From Raphanus sativus (taxonomy: Eukaryota > Streptophyta > Magnoliopsida > Brassicales > Brassicaceae), in NCBI RefSeq assembly GCF_000801105.2, contig NC_079514.1, forward strand, positions 4,340,001 to 4,404,000: DNA of 64,000 nucleotides. Reading direction: 5' to 3'. Under the pieces are notes generated by a model. That model saw only the letters and a program-made list of their open reading frames with translations, was not told where the DNA came from and did not search any database. The translations under genes and the position numbers were made by a program. The stretch's first letter is position 1. Every line of letters begins with the position of its first letter. Of the stretch, positions 24,378 through 35,758 are shown in pieces.

Positions 24378-25988
24378 CTACGGCAAGCGTAGTAAGTATA
24401 CCTTAAGGTCTGCAAAGTCAACTAAAGCCAGATCGTTGACCTGCAACATTAAGCAAATAACCTTCACATATTAACTCAAACGTATTCATCGCATTGAACT
24501 GATAAACAATGTCAAAGTGGACATGGCAGATATAGGATCAAAATTTAGAAACAAAGGCCTTAATTTGGTCTGCACGCTGTAAGGAGGCAAACATAAAGTA
24601 AAACTAACTAGTTTTTTTTTTTGACAAACGGCTTGTAAAACTAACTAGTTAACTTTGGAACACAAATGATATGGTATGGCATTCTTAAAAAAAAGTATGC
24701 CATTCTAGAACTTCTTTTAGTATATGTGTAAATGGAAACGTCGAATAGAAATCGATTCAAAAATAAAAGTTCCTCAACAATAATCATATATGACATCTAA
24801 ATTGTGTCATATCATTATTAAAAATAATATATTATTACGTTATAACCTGCCACAAACAAAATATTAATAGTATATGTGTATACATCCTAAATAGTTTCAG
24901 CATAGTACCTAAAATACTTTAAATCTGTAGTCGCATAAGTTTTGATACCTACGCTATATTTACAAACATGTTAATTAAGAACTATGCACCAAAAGTACCA
25001 AGCTGCATCTAGCTAGACTACAAGAAATCTGGTAGATAGCCACTTCTTTGGCGACTACATAAGGATTTCCTTTATGAAGAATATATACGTCTAATCAACT
25101 TATAGTACATTTGGATTCTTAAGAAGTAACAATATATATCTTATGAATAGTCTGAAGTCGAATGTTGATTTATACACGGGGACTTTTTTGCATTTACTTG
25201 GTGGATATTCATATTGCTATAAATTATGCACAAGATATATAGTACGAACCTCAGCCTGTAAAGTGTGAATGAGTCTGCCATTCACATTGGAGGAGATGCA
25301 GCCAATAACACAGAGACCATACTCAGAAAGCACATGCAGCACACTTGACAACGGCGTTTGCAGAACGCTGAAAACGATTTCTACCCCGACCAAACAGGGA
25401 CGAATCACGACATGATTCGAGTTATCATTCCTACTTTGTTCATTTCTACTCTCAAAGCTTTGTCCAGACAATAACATGAGGTCATCTCTCTTGGAACTCA
25501 TGTCCTTGATGTTCCTCTGAAGATGATTTATGTAATTTACCGCCTCATTCAACTGATCTGACGTAGAACGCCTTCCCTACAAAAACCATATATAACAAGT
25601 TCGAATCAAAACTTCATCAAGAAAAAAAAGGGGTTAATAGTAGCTTTGTATTGTTCGGGATTTTGTGATGTGAGAGTGTCACAGTTTTAGTGGATCTAAT
25701 CTAACAAAACAACAGCTCAAACTAAGAGATAAAGCAAAGTTTTACAGATTCTAACTAGTAGATCTGTAGTGAAAAAATAAATTAAAAAAAAAAGTTACTT
25801 AGGGCTTTGAAAAGATTGACCTGGATGAACTCAAGAGGGAGAAGAGAGCGAAGAGACGCGTAAAGAGAAGCCATCTCTTGTCTCCTTTGTTTCTCAACTT
25901 CTCTGTGCATTATCTTCTCCATGTTTTCTTCATTACCAACTCTCGCCTCTTTACGACGCTTTCTTCCCTTCTCTGGAAAATCAGCCAT
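24378..25988 (-). CDS. bHLH transcription factor, At4g25400/bHLH118-like
   Basis: Minus-strand exons 25988-25821, 25576-25250 and 24440-24378 give about 185 residues; intron 2 is about 0.8 kb. The basic region [13 protein letters not shown] has H28, E32 and R36 for E-box contact. The helix-loop-helix spans [15 protein letters not shown] and, across intron 1, [20 protein letters not shown]. The second half ([29 protein letters not shown]) resembles the ACT-like tail of this clade. Exon 3 starts [13 protein letters not shown], matching the remembered relative, and ends after a short divergent tail. It is tandem with the bHLH126-like gene on the same strand, as in Arabidopsis, and represents an old local duplication. 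No specific function can be assigned. Confidence 0.82.
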
Positions 25989-28370
25989 GTAAAACCTGTA
26001 GTTTTCTTTAAATTTAATTATTTTATACAGAGATTTTCCAGCTAGTAATGATGATGATGAATATTATGATGATAATGATGAGTCAGCAGGATCTGATCTT
26101 GTCTGATTTTGTGCTCTCTAGGATTTGGTCTGGAGTTTCAGTCAGTGATTCGTTGTAAAGTTGAAAAAAAAAATCGGAGTCGGAACAAAGACAGTAACAT
26201 CCCTTGTATATTATTTTAGGAGCACTAAATAAAAATAACCTTGTTTTCATGTGTGATTTACATGAATGTCATTTACACTTGGCAACTCCACATGCATTCT
26301 CACCACTTAAATCTAAAAACCCTTTATTAGCTAGAATAATTACAGGATTTGCCATCACCCGTCACATTATAACATTAACTATAATATATGATTCATTGAG
26401 ATTTTCTAACCAAACAAAAAAACGTTGATAGTCAATTCTATATGATTGTCGATATTTTAGTGATGGCAATGATATATATATATATAATGCGTGCATATAT
26501 ATATATAGTTTTATATAACACATGTGACCACCGCTAATGTTATACTTTTAAATTTCTATTAATATTTTCCTCATACATTTACATTTACATATATATCATA
26601 TATCATATTATAAAAGTTTCTTAATAATAACAAAAAATATAATGCATTACTATGAAAATGATGAAACGATAATGCATTCTTTTTGTATGAATACATCTTT
26701 TTGATCTGTGATTATAATGTTTTCTCGAAATCAAGATTAAGTTGAAAATTCTATGATCTTTAAATTATGAAAGTATAAAAAAAATAATGCATTACAATGA
26801 ACATGTTAAAAAAATATATTGCATTCTTATTTATATGAGTCCAACTTTTTGATCTGTAAATATAATGTCTTCTCTATATCAGTTCAAAATATTTTTTTTT
26901 CTTTTTTACTATGAAAGTGTTAAAATCTTTAATGGTTATAACAATTATAGTGCATTCGTTTTGTATGAGTCTAACTTTTTTTTAAAAAGTTGTTGTAATG
27001 TCGTCTCTATATAAATGTTATATACGTTCACACATTCATAGTTAATGTAGGCTCTAATTTCATTCGTATCTAAATCAAATCCCTTATTAAAGCTCTTTGT
27101 GTAAGTATTTGCATTAAAAAAACGTATCAATCAAGGTCATATGATATTGTGATTGATAAAACTTTAATGTTTACCGACTTTTATATATTTTGTTAAACAC
27201 GATTTTAGTAACCAAAGGCAATCAACACTAATTTCCTGATGATATGCGGTTTGAATATTTGAATTAATTTAGGCATATATGTACACGATTTTAGTAACCA
27301 AGGCAATCAACATTAATTGCCTAATGATATTAATTTATGCACATTTTCAATAAGACGATTATGGTTAGTAGTTTTTATCAAATATTGTGATTGTTTTACG
27401 TAAGAAATTTTGATTTCATAATCAATATTTACATATCATTTATTATCAATGCGTAGTCCATTTACAAAATAGAATTAAGAAAAAAATTAGGAAATTTCTA
27501 TCAGAATATCGGGATTAGGTAAGTCTTATGATACACATGTTTATATGAGCCCAATAATGTTCCAGAAATCGCCGCTCTCAGACTGAGGTAATACATTTTT
27601 CACATATTTTGTTAACTAATATTTTAAATTTCGCAATGTGATAAGTGATATTTTATTTAATTCCTCATTATATGATTGTGAATGAAGGCTTCAACTAGTG
27701 ATACTATTCACAGCACTATTCACGTCCTTTTCTAAGAACTTGCTGATCAGCATGATCATTTCTTATATTTTTATGCATGGTTTTATTTTTCTATTTCATA
27801 TGTTTCTTTTTAACTTATATTTGTTTTTTTTTAAATGAAAACAAATTGTAATTATATTATATTCACATCATAAGAAATTATATTAGTATTTGTTTATTCT
27901 TATTAATTCAATTATATGATATATGATCGAAATAAATAATTAAACGAAACCACAATGTATGTAAAAAAATACGTGTAGTTTTAATTTTTTATGCATTTTT
28001 AAATCATATTTCTTTTAATCAAATGTGATTATCTCTTAAAATAGTCTCACTCCACGCTCTGCGCGGCTCATTATCACCTGGTAAAAAAGTGTTTTCGTTT
28101 ATAAAATAAAGGATGCTCATTAGGGTAAGCAGTGACGTCTTTCAGCTTCTTTTCTATTAAATAATGCCAATATGTTTCTGTCCACATTCCATTTTGTACA
28201 TCTATCAAGTTTCTTATATTATTCATGAGATTGTATACCTATGTCATTTGTATGATCAATTATTTTCTTATTATCTACTAGGTGTATTCACCCGACGCAC
28301 AATACATTATAGGATGCACTGCTGCAAGCTCTGAGGGGCCGAGGCCATATGCTGGACCATATTCTCAAAA
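25989..28370. other. Intergenic, no gene seen; short repeats
   Basis: Contains TA-rich stretches (26,457-26,510, nearly palindromic around TAATGCGTGCATATA). A direct repeat shares ACACGATTTTAGTAACCAA: 27,198-27,246 and 27,283-27,330. A GC-rich patch near 28,050-28,080 (CTCTGCGCGGC) recalls a worn Helitron hairpin but lacks a definable end. Confidence 0.5.
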
Positions 28371-28379
28371 TTATTTAAA

Positions 28380-29052
28380 AAATTATTATTAGGTTCATCC
28401 CCTAAGGTGAACCTTTAGGTTCACCAACCAATAGAAACTTGTTATTTTAGATTTAGTATCTTTTAATTAAGGAAACAAATAATTTGTCAAATTATATTAT
28501 TTTTTCAAAATAAAATTTAAAAATAAATAAAAATAGTATATAAAAACGAATTAAAAAAATTAATGTTGTCAACAAAACACTAAACCCTAAACTCTAATAC
28601 TAAACCCTAAACTCTAATCCTAAACCCTAAATCCTTGGGTAAACCATAAACCCTTGGAAAAACACTAAACATGTTGTCAACAAAACACTAAACCCTAAAC
28701 TCTAATCCTAAACCCTAAACCCTTGGGTAAACCCTAAACCCTTGGGTAAACCCTAAACCCTTGGATAAACCCTAACCCTTGGAAAAACACTAAACATTTG
28801 GATAAATTCTAAACTATAAATCTTAAACACTAAACTTCAAATCTTATAAATAAATATTTTTTAAAATAATCTTTATTGAGAACTATTGTTATTTTTATTT
28901 ATTTAATCTTTTTTATTTATTTTAAAAGCATAATATAATTTGGCAACTTATTTTTGTTTCCTTAATTAAAAGATACTAGATTTAAAATAACAACTTTCTA
29001 TTGGTTGGTGAACCTAAAAGTTCATTCTAGGGGGTGAACATAAGAAAAAGTC
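28380..29052. mobile_element. Mutator-like element with telomere-like repeats (element A)
   Basis: A 673 bp element flanked by a perfect 9-bp direct repeat TTATTTAAA (28,371-28,379 and 29,053-29,061), the Mutator-type signature. The termini are inverted repeats that include GGTTCACCAACCAATAGAAA on the left and its near complement on the right. The interior holds eight AAACCCTAA motifs in one orientation (28,580-28,770), separated by CCTTGGGT and ACTCTAATCC words. No transposase. It is the same family, reversed, as the element at 57,182. Confidence 0.9.
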
Positions 29053-29061
29053 TTATTTAAA

Positions 29062-29459
29062 TATCACTGTAAACTTTAAAGTAGTTTCTTTAGTTTTAAA
29101 TATTTTTTTTCTATAGAACGTAATGCACTGCATTTGATAAGGAATTAAATACGACATGCATGTTTTTGGTTTTCTCATTCTCTGGTGTAATTGTTTTCAA
29201 CTATCACTCGACTAGAGTGGTGTGTATATATTTTCACATTTCGTGTTACTGAAACATTTATTTTTAAATCTTAGTTAGGTTGACTAATGTTGAGATATTA
29301 CGAAAAGTTTTCTTAGAATACAATAAAAAAATTATTGATGTTTTTCCAAGGTTTTAAATATTATACTACGATACTAAAAACATATTCAAATTTGAATTAA
29401 TACATACGTGTAATTCTCTATTAATCTTATTCTATATGAGTTTACAAAAAAAAAAATAC
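29062..29459. other. Intergenic, no gene seen
   Basis: AT-rich spacer between two small transposons. TTATTCTATATGA occurs just before (29,426) and just after (29,717) the next MITE. Confidence 0.5.
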
Positions 29460-29462
29460 TTA

Positions 29463-29716
29463 GGGTCTAACTGGTGACCAAGGAATGGAAGAGAATAGTG
29501 CATTCCTTGCTATTTCTAATTGTTTTTACCATTTACGAGGAATCGTTTTTTCTTTTCATTCCTTGTCATTCTTTTTATTCTACAGGAATATAGAACAAAT
29601 TTGTTCCTTGCTATAATTGATGAGGAATAATATTCCTTTCTATTCCTATAAGTTTATTACTCTGCATTTTTTTCCTACTCATTCCTAGTATTTCTCTAAT
29701 GGTCACCAGTTAGACC
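29463..29716. mobile_element. PIF/Harbinger (Tourist-like) MITE
   Basis: Flanked by TTA (29,460-29,462 and 29,717-29,719). The inverted ends are nearly perfect: GGGTCTAACTGGTGACCA and the complement of TGGTCACCAGTTAGACC. It is 254 bp, with internal ATTCCT words and no coding capacity. Confidence 0.85.
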
Positions 29717-29719
29717 TTA

Positions 29720-30190
29720 TTCTATATGATGCATGTCCAAAACATGTATTATATTATGTTAATGAGCCAAGCTGGCCCATATATTGGCCCAAATACGTTA
29801 AAGATATAAAACGGCCTAATAAAAAACAGAAAAGAGAAAACTCAAGAGATTGAATATATGTCCATAAATATAAAGATGGATCTACTATGTGACCAGTTTA
29901 GTCTGAGACCTACTAAGTTGGAAGAGGTTTTGGGCCCACAGGATTTGTAAACTGATGTGTTAGTCGGAAACGAAAATATTATACACACATATCAACAAAA
30001 GAATCAAACTTGCATAGGGTGATAATAATGAACCAATACTCTGTCTCTGCCCAATACGTGTAAAGAAACAAAAAAAAAAGACTCAGCCTGGCATGTTGGA
30101 ACAGTATTATGAAACTAAATCAAAGTGTCTAAAACTAACACTTAGCAAACCGACTGATTGTCGACAGCTCTGCTTTATCAGTAGGCAACA
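29720..30190. other. Intergenic, 3' flank of the kinase gene
   Basis: No gene seen. The last part is probably the kinase 3' untranslated region, since the kinase is transcribed leftward and stops at 30,191. Confidence 0.5.
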
Positions 30191-32026
30191 CTACGGAAGA
30201 CTCACTTCTCCTTTCAGCATCCCCAAAACCTCTTTCATCGACGGCCGTGAAACCGGCAATCTTTGCAGACACTGCAAGGCGACCTTTATGCACAACACTG
30301 CTTGTTCTTGGTCCAAATTTTGCAACTTCTGGTCCACAAGATCAACAAGCTTCCCTCTTCTCGCCAGCTTCCTCGCCCAAGACATGAGATTCGCCCGTTG
30401 GATCTCACTCGCGGACCCCGTCATCTCCAAAGGACGCCTACCCGAAACAAGAACTAACAACAGTACACCGTAGCTATAGACATCGCATTTCTCAGACACA
30501 TTGTTATTGTCCAAGTTACAGTACTCAGGCGCTGCATAGCACACGGTTCCTCTCATGCTCGGCGTGCTGCTTATCCCGCAGCTCTTAGCTATCTCCCCAC
30601 TCACCGAGTCATGACTATTACCCCGTGCTCTTAACCCATCTAACCACCAATCTATACTACTACCTTTACTGTTACTACGACGTCTCACATCATCACTACA
30701 GAACTCAGATTCTAACGTTTTCTTCTTCTTCTTCTTTTTATTAGCGAGTTCTCTTCGGTACTCATCTTTCCACCACTCTCTAACCATCCTCCGCTTCTTC
30801 TTCTTCTTCTTCTTATTCTCACTCTCTTCCTCTAGTGAAAGCCACCACTCTAGTCTCTTGCTACTCTTCTTCTCAAGCTTCTTACTCGACGAAGAGGAAG
30901 AAGCTGCCAAGGACTCAATCCAATCAACGCTGCTTGGTCTCTCCTTCTTCACCTCTGAACCAATCCACTGCATCACATACTCCTTCACTTTCCCTCTCTC
31001 CACCGCATTGCTCTCTTGCTTCCACCACCAATCTTTCTTCTCAACCTCCCTCCCCTTCGCTTTCTCCCCCATCTCCGGCGATACGGAGACAACCGTAGCC
31101 GTCGTCTCCGGCGATTCCAAAGGCGCCACTCCCATCTCCGGCGAAGACCCAGTAACTTCCGGCGACTGTTTCACCATCCCAAAGTTGAAATCTTCATAAC
31201 CAGTTGCGGTAGTGATCACACTCTCTAACTCCTCCTCCACCCCTCCTCCTCCTCCGCCGCCGCCACCGTTACTCTCCGGCGCCACGGTGATCTCCACGTG
31301 CTCCGGCTTCACCCTGGCCAGACCGAAGTCAGCGATCTTGGCGGAGAAGAGCTTATCCAACAGAACATTGCTAGGCTTTATGTCTCCGTGAATCACCGGC
31401 CGTTCAAGGCCGTGAAGGTGCTCGATACCTTCCGCGACGTTGACCGCGACCAAGAACCTCTTACTCCAATCCATGAGCTCGGGGCATCTCCTGTGAAGCA
31501 GCGCGTCCTGGAGGTTCCCGTTGTCCATGAGTTTGTAAACGAGGAGCAAACGACGCCGTTTCTTGTCGTGCGAGAAGCCGACGACGGGGACCACGTGAGG
31601 CGAGTCAAGAAGCTTGGAGGCGAAGAAGAGCTCGTTCTGGAACTCGGCTTCTCCCTGGAGAGATCCTGAATCCATAACCTTCACGGCTACATTCTCGCCG
31701 GAGGATAAGGTTCCCCGGAAGACAGCGCCGAAGCCGCCTTGGCCGAGCCGGTTCGCCGGGGAGAAAGACGCGGTGGCGCGGCGGAGTGTCGAGTAAGAGA
31801 ACTCACGCGGCGGACGTGGGGAGGAGGAGGAGTCTCCGGGCGGTGGCGGCGGACGTTTCCGGCCGAACTTGCAGAAGCAGACGGAGAGGGAGATGAAGAG
31901 AGAGAAACCGGCGGCGACTCCGGTCACCGTGAACGGTGGAGAGGTTCGTGTTGTTCTGTCGTGGTGGCGAGACGGAGGTGGGGCTACCGGAGCCGGTGGC
32001 GAGATTCTTGCTCGTGACGACGGCAT
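30191..32026 (-). CDS. Receptor-like Ser/Thr kinase, At4g25390-like, with large activation-segment insert
   Basis: One uninterrupted exon, 611 residues. A short Pro/Ser-rich N terminus is followed by one membrane segment (about 32-52, FTVTGVAAGFSLFISLSVCF), then a basic stop and a poly-Pro stretch. There is no large ectodomain. The kinase domain has P-loop GQGGFGAVF (about 95-103), catalytic Lys in VAVKV (about 115), HGDIKPSN (about 213), DFG (about 233) and GTVCYAAPE (about 492). Gly replaces the usual Arg before the catalytic Asp, so it is a non-RD kinase. Between DFG and APE lie about 250 extra residues: a Gly run, Ser-Pro-Glu repeats, Lys runs and several WW-containing acidic motifs. The C lobe continues CDVYSYGVLLLVLVSGRRPL. 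A plasma-membrane location is inferred. Substrate unknown. At4g25390 is, from memory, built the same way. Confidence 0.92.
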   Translation of the reverse strand: MPSSRARISPPAPVAPPPSRHHDRTTRTSPPFTVTGVAAGFSLFISLSVCFCKFGRKRPPPPPGDSSSSPRPPREFSYSTLRRATASFSPANRLGQGGFGAVFRGTLSSGENVAVKVMDSGSLQGEAEFQNELFFASKLLDSPHVVPVVGFSHDKKRRRLLLVYKLMDNGNLQDALLHRRCPELMDWSKRFLVAVNVAEGIEHLHGLERPVIHGDIKPSNVLLDKLFSAKIADFGLARVKPEHVEITVAPESNGGGGGGGGGVEEELESVITTATGYEDFNFGMVKQSPEVTGSSPEMGVAPLESPETTATVVSVSPEMGEKAKGREVEKKDWWWKQESNAVERGKVKEYVMQWIGSEVKKERPSSVDWIESLAASSSSSSKKLEKKSSKRLEWWLSLEEESENKKKKKKKRRMVREWWKDEYRRELANKKKKKKKTLESEFCSDDVRRRSNSKGSSIDWWLDGLRARGNSHDSVSGEIAKSCGISSTPSMRGTVCYAAPEYCNLDNNNVSEKCDVYSYGVLLLVLVSGRRPLEMTGSASEIQRANLMSWARKLARRGKLVDLVDQKLQNLDQEQAVLCIKVALQCLQRLPVSRPSMKEVLGMLKGEVSLP

Positions 32027-33153
32027 AGAGGATTATTAATTAACCGAAGCTGAAACATGAACAGGAGATATAAAAATCGAAACTTTATAAATTTCTCTCC
32101 GTCGGGAGTTATGTCTGTTTTGTTTTTCCTTTTTTCGCTTTTCAGATTAAAATCGGAAAGAGAGAAGAAAGGTAACAGCTGTTTCGGAAAATCGAAATGT
32201 TTTGTTGTTAATCCATTTTCCTCCATTTAATTAATAAAATTAATTAACTATTACATCTCGGTTTACTTAACACTAGGATTATGTATTCTTCTTCTTGGTT
32301 CAACCAGTATCAGACCCATAAACCATACAGAAAAAAAATGGTGAAAAATCTCGTATTATGTAAGAATTTGAAGCTAAACAATCTAAATCTTACTAATTTT
32401 TTGTTTAATTTGGGTCCTTCTTCATGAACCAACATGCCCAAATTGAAAACCGGACCGGGGTTAGCTGTTAGCATCACGCCATGTTTAATGCTCTTTTGTT
32501 ACGTCGCTTTTGACTGACAATAGATCATTTAATTAGTAACGTTAAATGGGAAAATTAAAGAGGTCAGAGGTGTATTCACGTGGGATGGAGTGGGGAGGCC
32601 GTGGGGTAATCAAAGATCACCATGTGGAATTTGTCTAATTAGGTTACTTAATTACTAACATATTCAAAACGGCACGCAACGTTTATTGTATTTGAGAAAA
32701 CGGACCGACTTCTTAGAAACCACACGGAACCTGCTGTTTTTTTCCCAGCTTTCGCCTTCACTAGATTAAAAAAAAGTTGTTTATTGCTAAAAATCTAATT
32801 GGATCATTGTGTTACGTGTATATTTACTTTCTCCTTTATTAAAAAAAAACTTAAAGTCAACACTATTTCATAGTCAACTTTACGCTGTTCGATAAAACAC
32901 GCATTCTTATTTAACTTTTTTTGCGTCAACTCTCTCAACGGATCTTTCCTTTTTTTTTATATAAAAGGAAATGTCCCCAAGAAAGGCAAGCACTAATAAT
33001 TTACTTACCAAATCACATACCAAAAAATGGAAAATTAACTTTATTGCAAAACCAAAACCCTCTATATATATAGGACTAGTAGAATCACTCATAGAACACA
33101 CAAACAATAATCTTGAATTGCCAACTAGAAAGAAGAACAAAAAGAATAAGAAG
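32027..33153. promoter_or_regulatory. Shared upstream region between kinase (-) and SAP10 (+)
   Basis: A divergent intergenic region of about 1.1 kb serving both genes. A TATA box (CTATATATATAG) at about 33,062-33,072 lies about 85 bp before the SAP10 ATG. Purine-rich sequence (AGAAAGAAGAACAAAAAG) forms the SAP10 leader. The open frame upstream of 33,154 lies across the TATA box and is not coding. Confidence 0.6.
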
Positions 33154-33561
33154 ATGATGCATGCCTACGAAACAGAAGCGTTACCGTGCGCTGGAGGTTG
33201 TGGACTTTTCGGGACACGACAGAACAATAATCTCTGCTCCCTCTGCTACAAAAAGAGTGTTCTCGAACAATTGGCCGCTCTCAAACTTGAGCCCAAGCCC
33301 GAGCCGTCGACAGTAGTTCCTACGACGAGTCCGATAATAGCTGCCGTAGAAGAACCGGTTAGAAAACAGAGGTGTGAAACGTGTCATAGGAAAGTAGGGG
33401 TGACTGGATTTAGCTGCAAATGTGGACACATCTTTTGTGGGTCACATCGATATCCCGAGGAACATTCTTGTTCTTTCGACTACAAACTGTCTGGACGCCT
33501 CGCATTGGAGAAACAGTTGCCTTTGATTAGAGCCGAGAAGTTCGTTAGGTTTCAGTCTTAG
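33154..33561 (+). CDS. SAP10: A20/AN1 zinc-finger stress-associated protein, SAP10-like
   Basis: Single exon, 135 residues. The start at the first ATG of the MMHAYETEALPC run is chosen because the longer frame to 32,971 would include the TATA box. A20 finger: C12, C16, C28, C31 (C-x3-C-x11-C-x2-C). AN1 finger: C74, C77, C88, C90, C95, H98, H104, C106, with the family string GHIFCGSHRYPEEHSC. An acidic/Pro linker lies between them. Plant SAPs of this type take part in abiotic-stress responses, and some act as ubiquitin-binding or E3-like proteins. SAP10 has been linked to heat and metal tolerance in Arabidopsis. The position between the kinase and ClpT1 genes matches At4g25380. Confidence 0.93.
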   Translation: MMHAYETEALPCAGGCGLFGTRQNNNLCSLCYKKSVLEQLAALKLEPKPEPSTVVPTTSPIIAAVEEPVRKQRCETCHRKVGVTGFSCKCGHIFCGSHRYPEEHSCSFDYKLSGRLALEKQLPLIRAEKFVRFQS

Positions 33562-34027
33562 GTTTTTTTGAATAAAATTTTGATGTCCTTTAAATCTTCT
33601 TATTATCAATAATAATACACTTGCTTTTTTCACGATTATTCAATCTGAGGCGGCAAAAATAAATGTCATAAAATAGCCAACGGGAAAATAAACTAAGTTA
33701 TACTTAATCATTTGAGAGATGTAAGATGTCAATTATTTACTAAGTATGATTAAGGATAATATACGAGTATTAGTAGGAGAATAGACCTACTCGGGAAGCA
33801 ATAGCAACTGAATTATATTTTGAAGTTGTAAATTGTATAATAAGATGCAGAATAGGTGTCTAATGCAAAAATAAAATAAAACTTTAACAGCAACCAAGTG
33901 TACAGACAGAAAATGCTAACGATGATGGCCTGTGTCTCGTATTTGATAAGAGTGAGACAGGTTTGTTGAATAAGGAGTTGCTTTTGCTACTCCATATACA
34001 GTTACAGACTGAGATAAAAACTCATCA
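33562..34027. other. Convergent spacer between SAP10 and ClpT1 3' ends
   Basis: Both neighbouring genes end into this 466 bp stretch. AATAAAA-type signals follow the SAP10 stop at 33,570-33,577. No further gene seen. Confidence 0.55.
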
Positions 34028-35281
34028 CTATTGACCTTGTTTCTTGAAGCTCAAATCTACATCTTCATTCATCTGAAACCAAACCAAACCAAACCAAACA
34101 CCTCAACAAACATGCCACTTATAGCGTAAGCGCCCTTACTCAGCTTTTCAAACTTACCGATTCAGTCACTTGTTTGGCTTTATCTTCGTTGAACCCGAGC
34201 GACTCCAAAATCTGGCGGCCTGCTGAGTCCTTTTGAGACCAAACCCCAAGAAGCAAGTAGGCTGCTGTTAATTCCCCATCCACACCTGTGATAACCAAAC
34301 AGTTTCAGTTGGCTAAGAAACAAACACAGGGGGGTCAAGAAAATGATAAAAGATGGTGTTGTTTTGTTTATGCACACCAGATTTCTTCTTCTGGTCAACA
34401 GCCCAGTCAACGGCCTTGCGAGCGGGTTCAGTAAGAGGAGGATGCTCAGGGCTGAAGAAGTACATATCTGATTTCCCTAGCAGCTTTATAATCTCATCCC
34501 TCACCTTGAAAAGTGTGATTCCATTCCCCCTCAGAAACTTAGCAGCTGTGCTTGTACCTGAAATGAAAAACAGATGGCACTCCACAACTTAAGATACACA
34601 GACTTAGTTGTCTATGATCAAGAAAACAGAAGCAAAAATTCTCATTCCCACATGAATAAACAAACAACAACCAAACAAAATAAAAGCCTAAGCCTTGCTT
34701 TATACATATGCTTGGATTCAGTAAATAATAGGGTTTCTGGGGGAAAATAACACAAACCTTCGACCAAAATACCCATGAGAATGGCCTCGGTCCCTGTAGT
34801 TGGATACTTGAGCTTCCTAGCCTCCAATTCCCCCATTGCCAGTGATTTTATCGCTCTCGCCGACCATCTAAAAATTCCAAAAAGGATAAACCTTTCAAAA
34901 TCTATTAAACCAATGAACAACTCAAAAATACATAGAAGAGACTCGCTCACTTTGGGATCTTGTCCGAAGAACCATTCTCCGGTTGCCTGCAATTAAAATC
35001 AATCCAACCCTAAGAATACCGATAAAAAACTATAAAAATAGCTTTCAAACGGAAAAAAAAGAAAAAACTCACGCAGTTGGGACGCTAAAGACGGTGCTGG
35101 CCGATGTCAAGAACCGGTGCTTGGAGACGAAGAAGCGGCGGCGCGACGGTTGTTTCACCAGAAGCTTCTTACCTATCAGAGAAGGAGGAGGAATCAATGA
35201 AGAGGGAGATGATGATGATGCACTCCGCCGGGGAACGACGACCGTCAAAGGGATAAAGGAAAGCGTGTACGACGACGCCAT
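34028..35281 (-). CDS. CLPT1: Plastid Clp protease accessory protein ClpT1-like
   Basis: Six minus-strand exons: 35281-35073, 34986-34951, 34867-34758, 34557-34378, 34285-34158, 34072-34028; 235 residues, phases all consistent. The start is MASSYTLSF. The first roughly 65 residues are Ser/Arg-rich without acidic residues, as in chloroplast transit peptides. The mature part is a Clp-N-like double repeat: WSARAIKSLAMGELEARKLK, then GTEAILMGILVEGTSTAAKF, FFSPEHPPLTEPARKAVDWA and DGELTAAYLLLGVWSQKDSA. It ends NEDVDLSFKKQGQ. ClpT proteins are plant and algal accessory subunits that bind and help assemble the stromal ClpPR core; they lack the ClpC ATPase domains. The 36-base exon 2 is easily missed by predictors. 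Position matches At4g25370. Confidence 0.93.
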
Positions 35282-35658
35282 TTTCACTCCGACAACAAGA
35301 CAAGAAGCCTTTTTGGGTGAGCTTTAGCGATGATATTTTTACTTACTCAGCTACTTGTGCGTCTTCTTTTGCACATAAACCCCTCAAATCCATACATAAA
35401 TTTTTATTTCTAGTCTAAGTTGTTTTAAACATTTCAAATAGAAGCACATACTTTTACTAAGTTCAAATTTACCCCGTAACTAACATGAAATAAAAATACA
35501 CAAAGCGAAACAAAAAAAGTATAGTGGAACAAGCAGGGTCCTACCCTCACCGTGGTGGTACAAAATACAAATCTATAAGTGAGAGAGACTTCATATTTGG
35601 TTTTGTAATATCCCCTGGTAGATAGGTCTTTGGAGAGTTCATTTGGACAAATGGGTTC
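35282..35658. other. Upstream flank of ClpT1, ends at the gap
   Basis: Promoter side of ClpT1. No other gene seen. The contig ends at 35,658. Confidence 0.6.
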
Positions 35659-35758
35659 NNNNNNNNNNNNNNNNNNNNNNNNNNNNNNNNNNNNNNNNNN
35701 NNNNNNNNNNNNNNNNNNNNNNNNNNNNNNNNNNNNNNNNNNNNNNNNNNNNNNNNNN
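35659..35758. other. Assembly gap, exactly 100 N
   Basis: A run of 100 N. The round size suggests a placeholder for a gap of unknown length. Linkage and orientation of everything left versus right of it rest on scaffolding, not on read-through sequence. Confidence 0.98.

Noticed and set aside
28045..28082. Helitron terminus near CTCTGCGCGGCTCATTATC
   Set aside because: It resembles a worn Helitron hairpin, but neither CTAG nor a partner TC end could be placed.
28560..28800. Interstitial telomere from an old chromosome fusion
   Set aside because: The telomere-like motifs are interspersed with other words, bounded by inverted repeats and a 9-bp target duplication, and recur in three further elements. 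A transposon explains them better.
30835..31199. Plus-strand frames of 87-113 codons opposite the kinase gene
   Set aside because: They are antisense shadows of the GC-rich, Ser/Pro-coding kinase exon, with no motif of their own.
32971..33153. N-terminal extension of SAP10 by 61 residues
   Set aside because: The extension runs through the TATA box and leader, and its Lys/Asn-rich composition has no family match.
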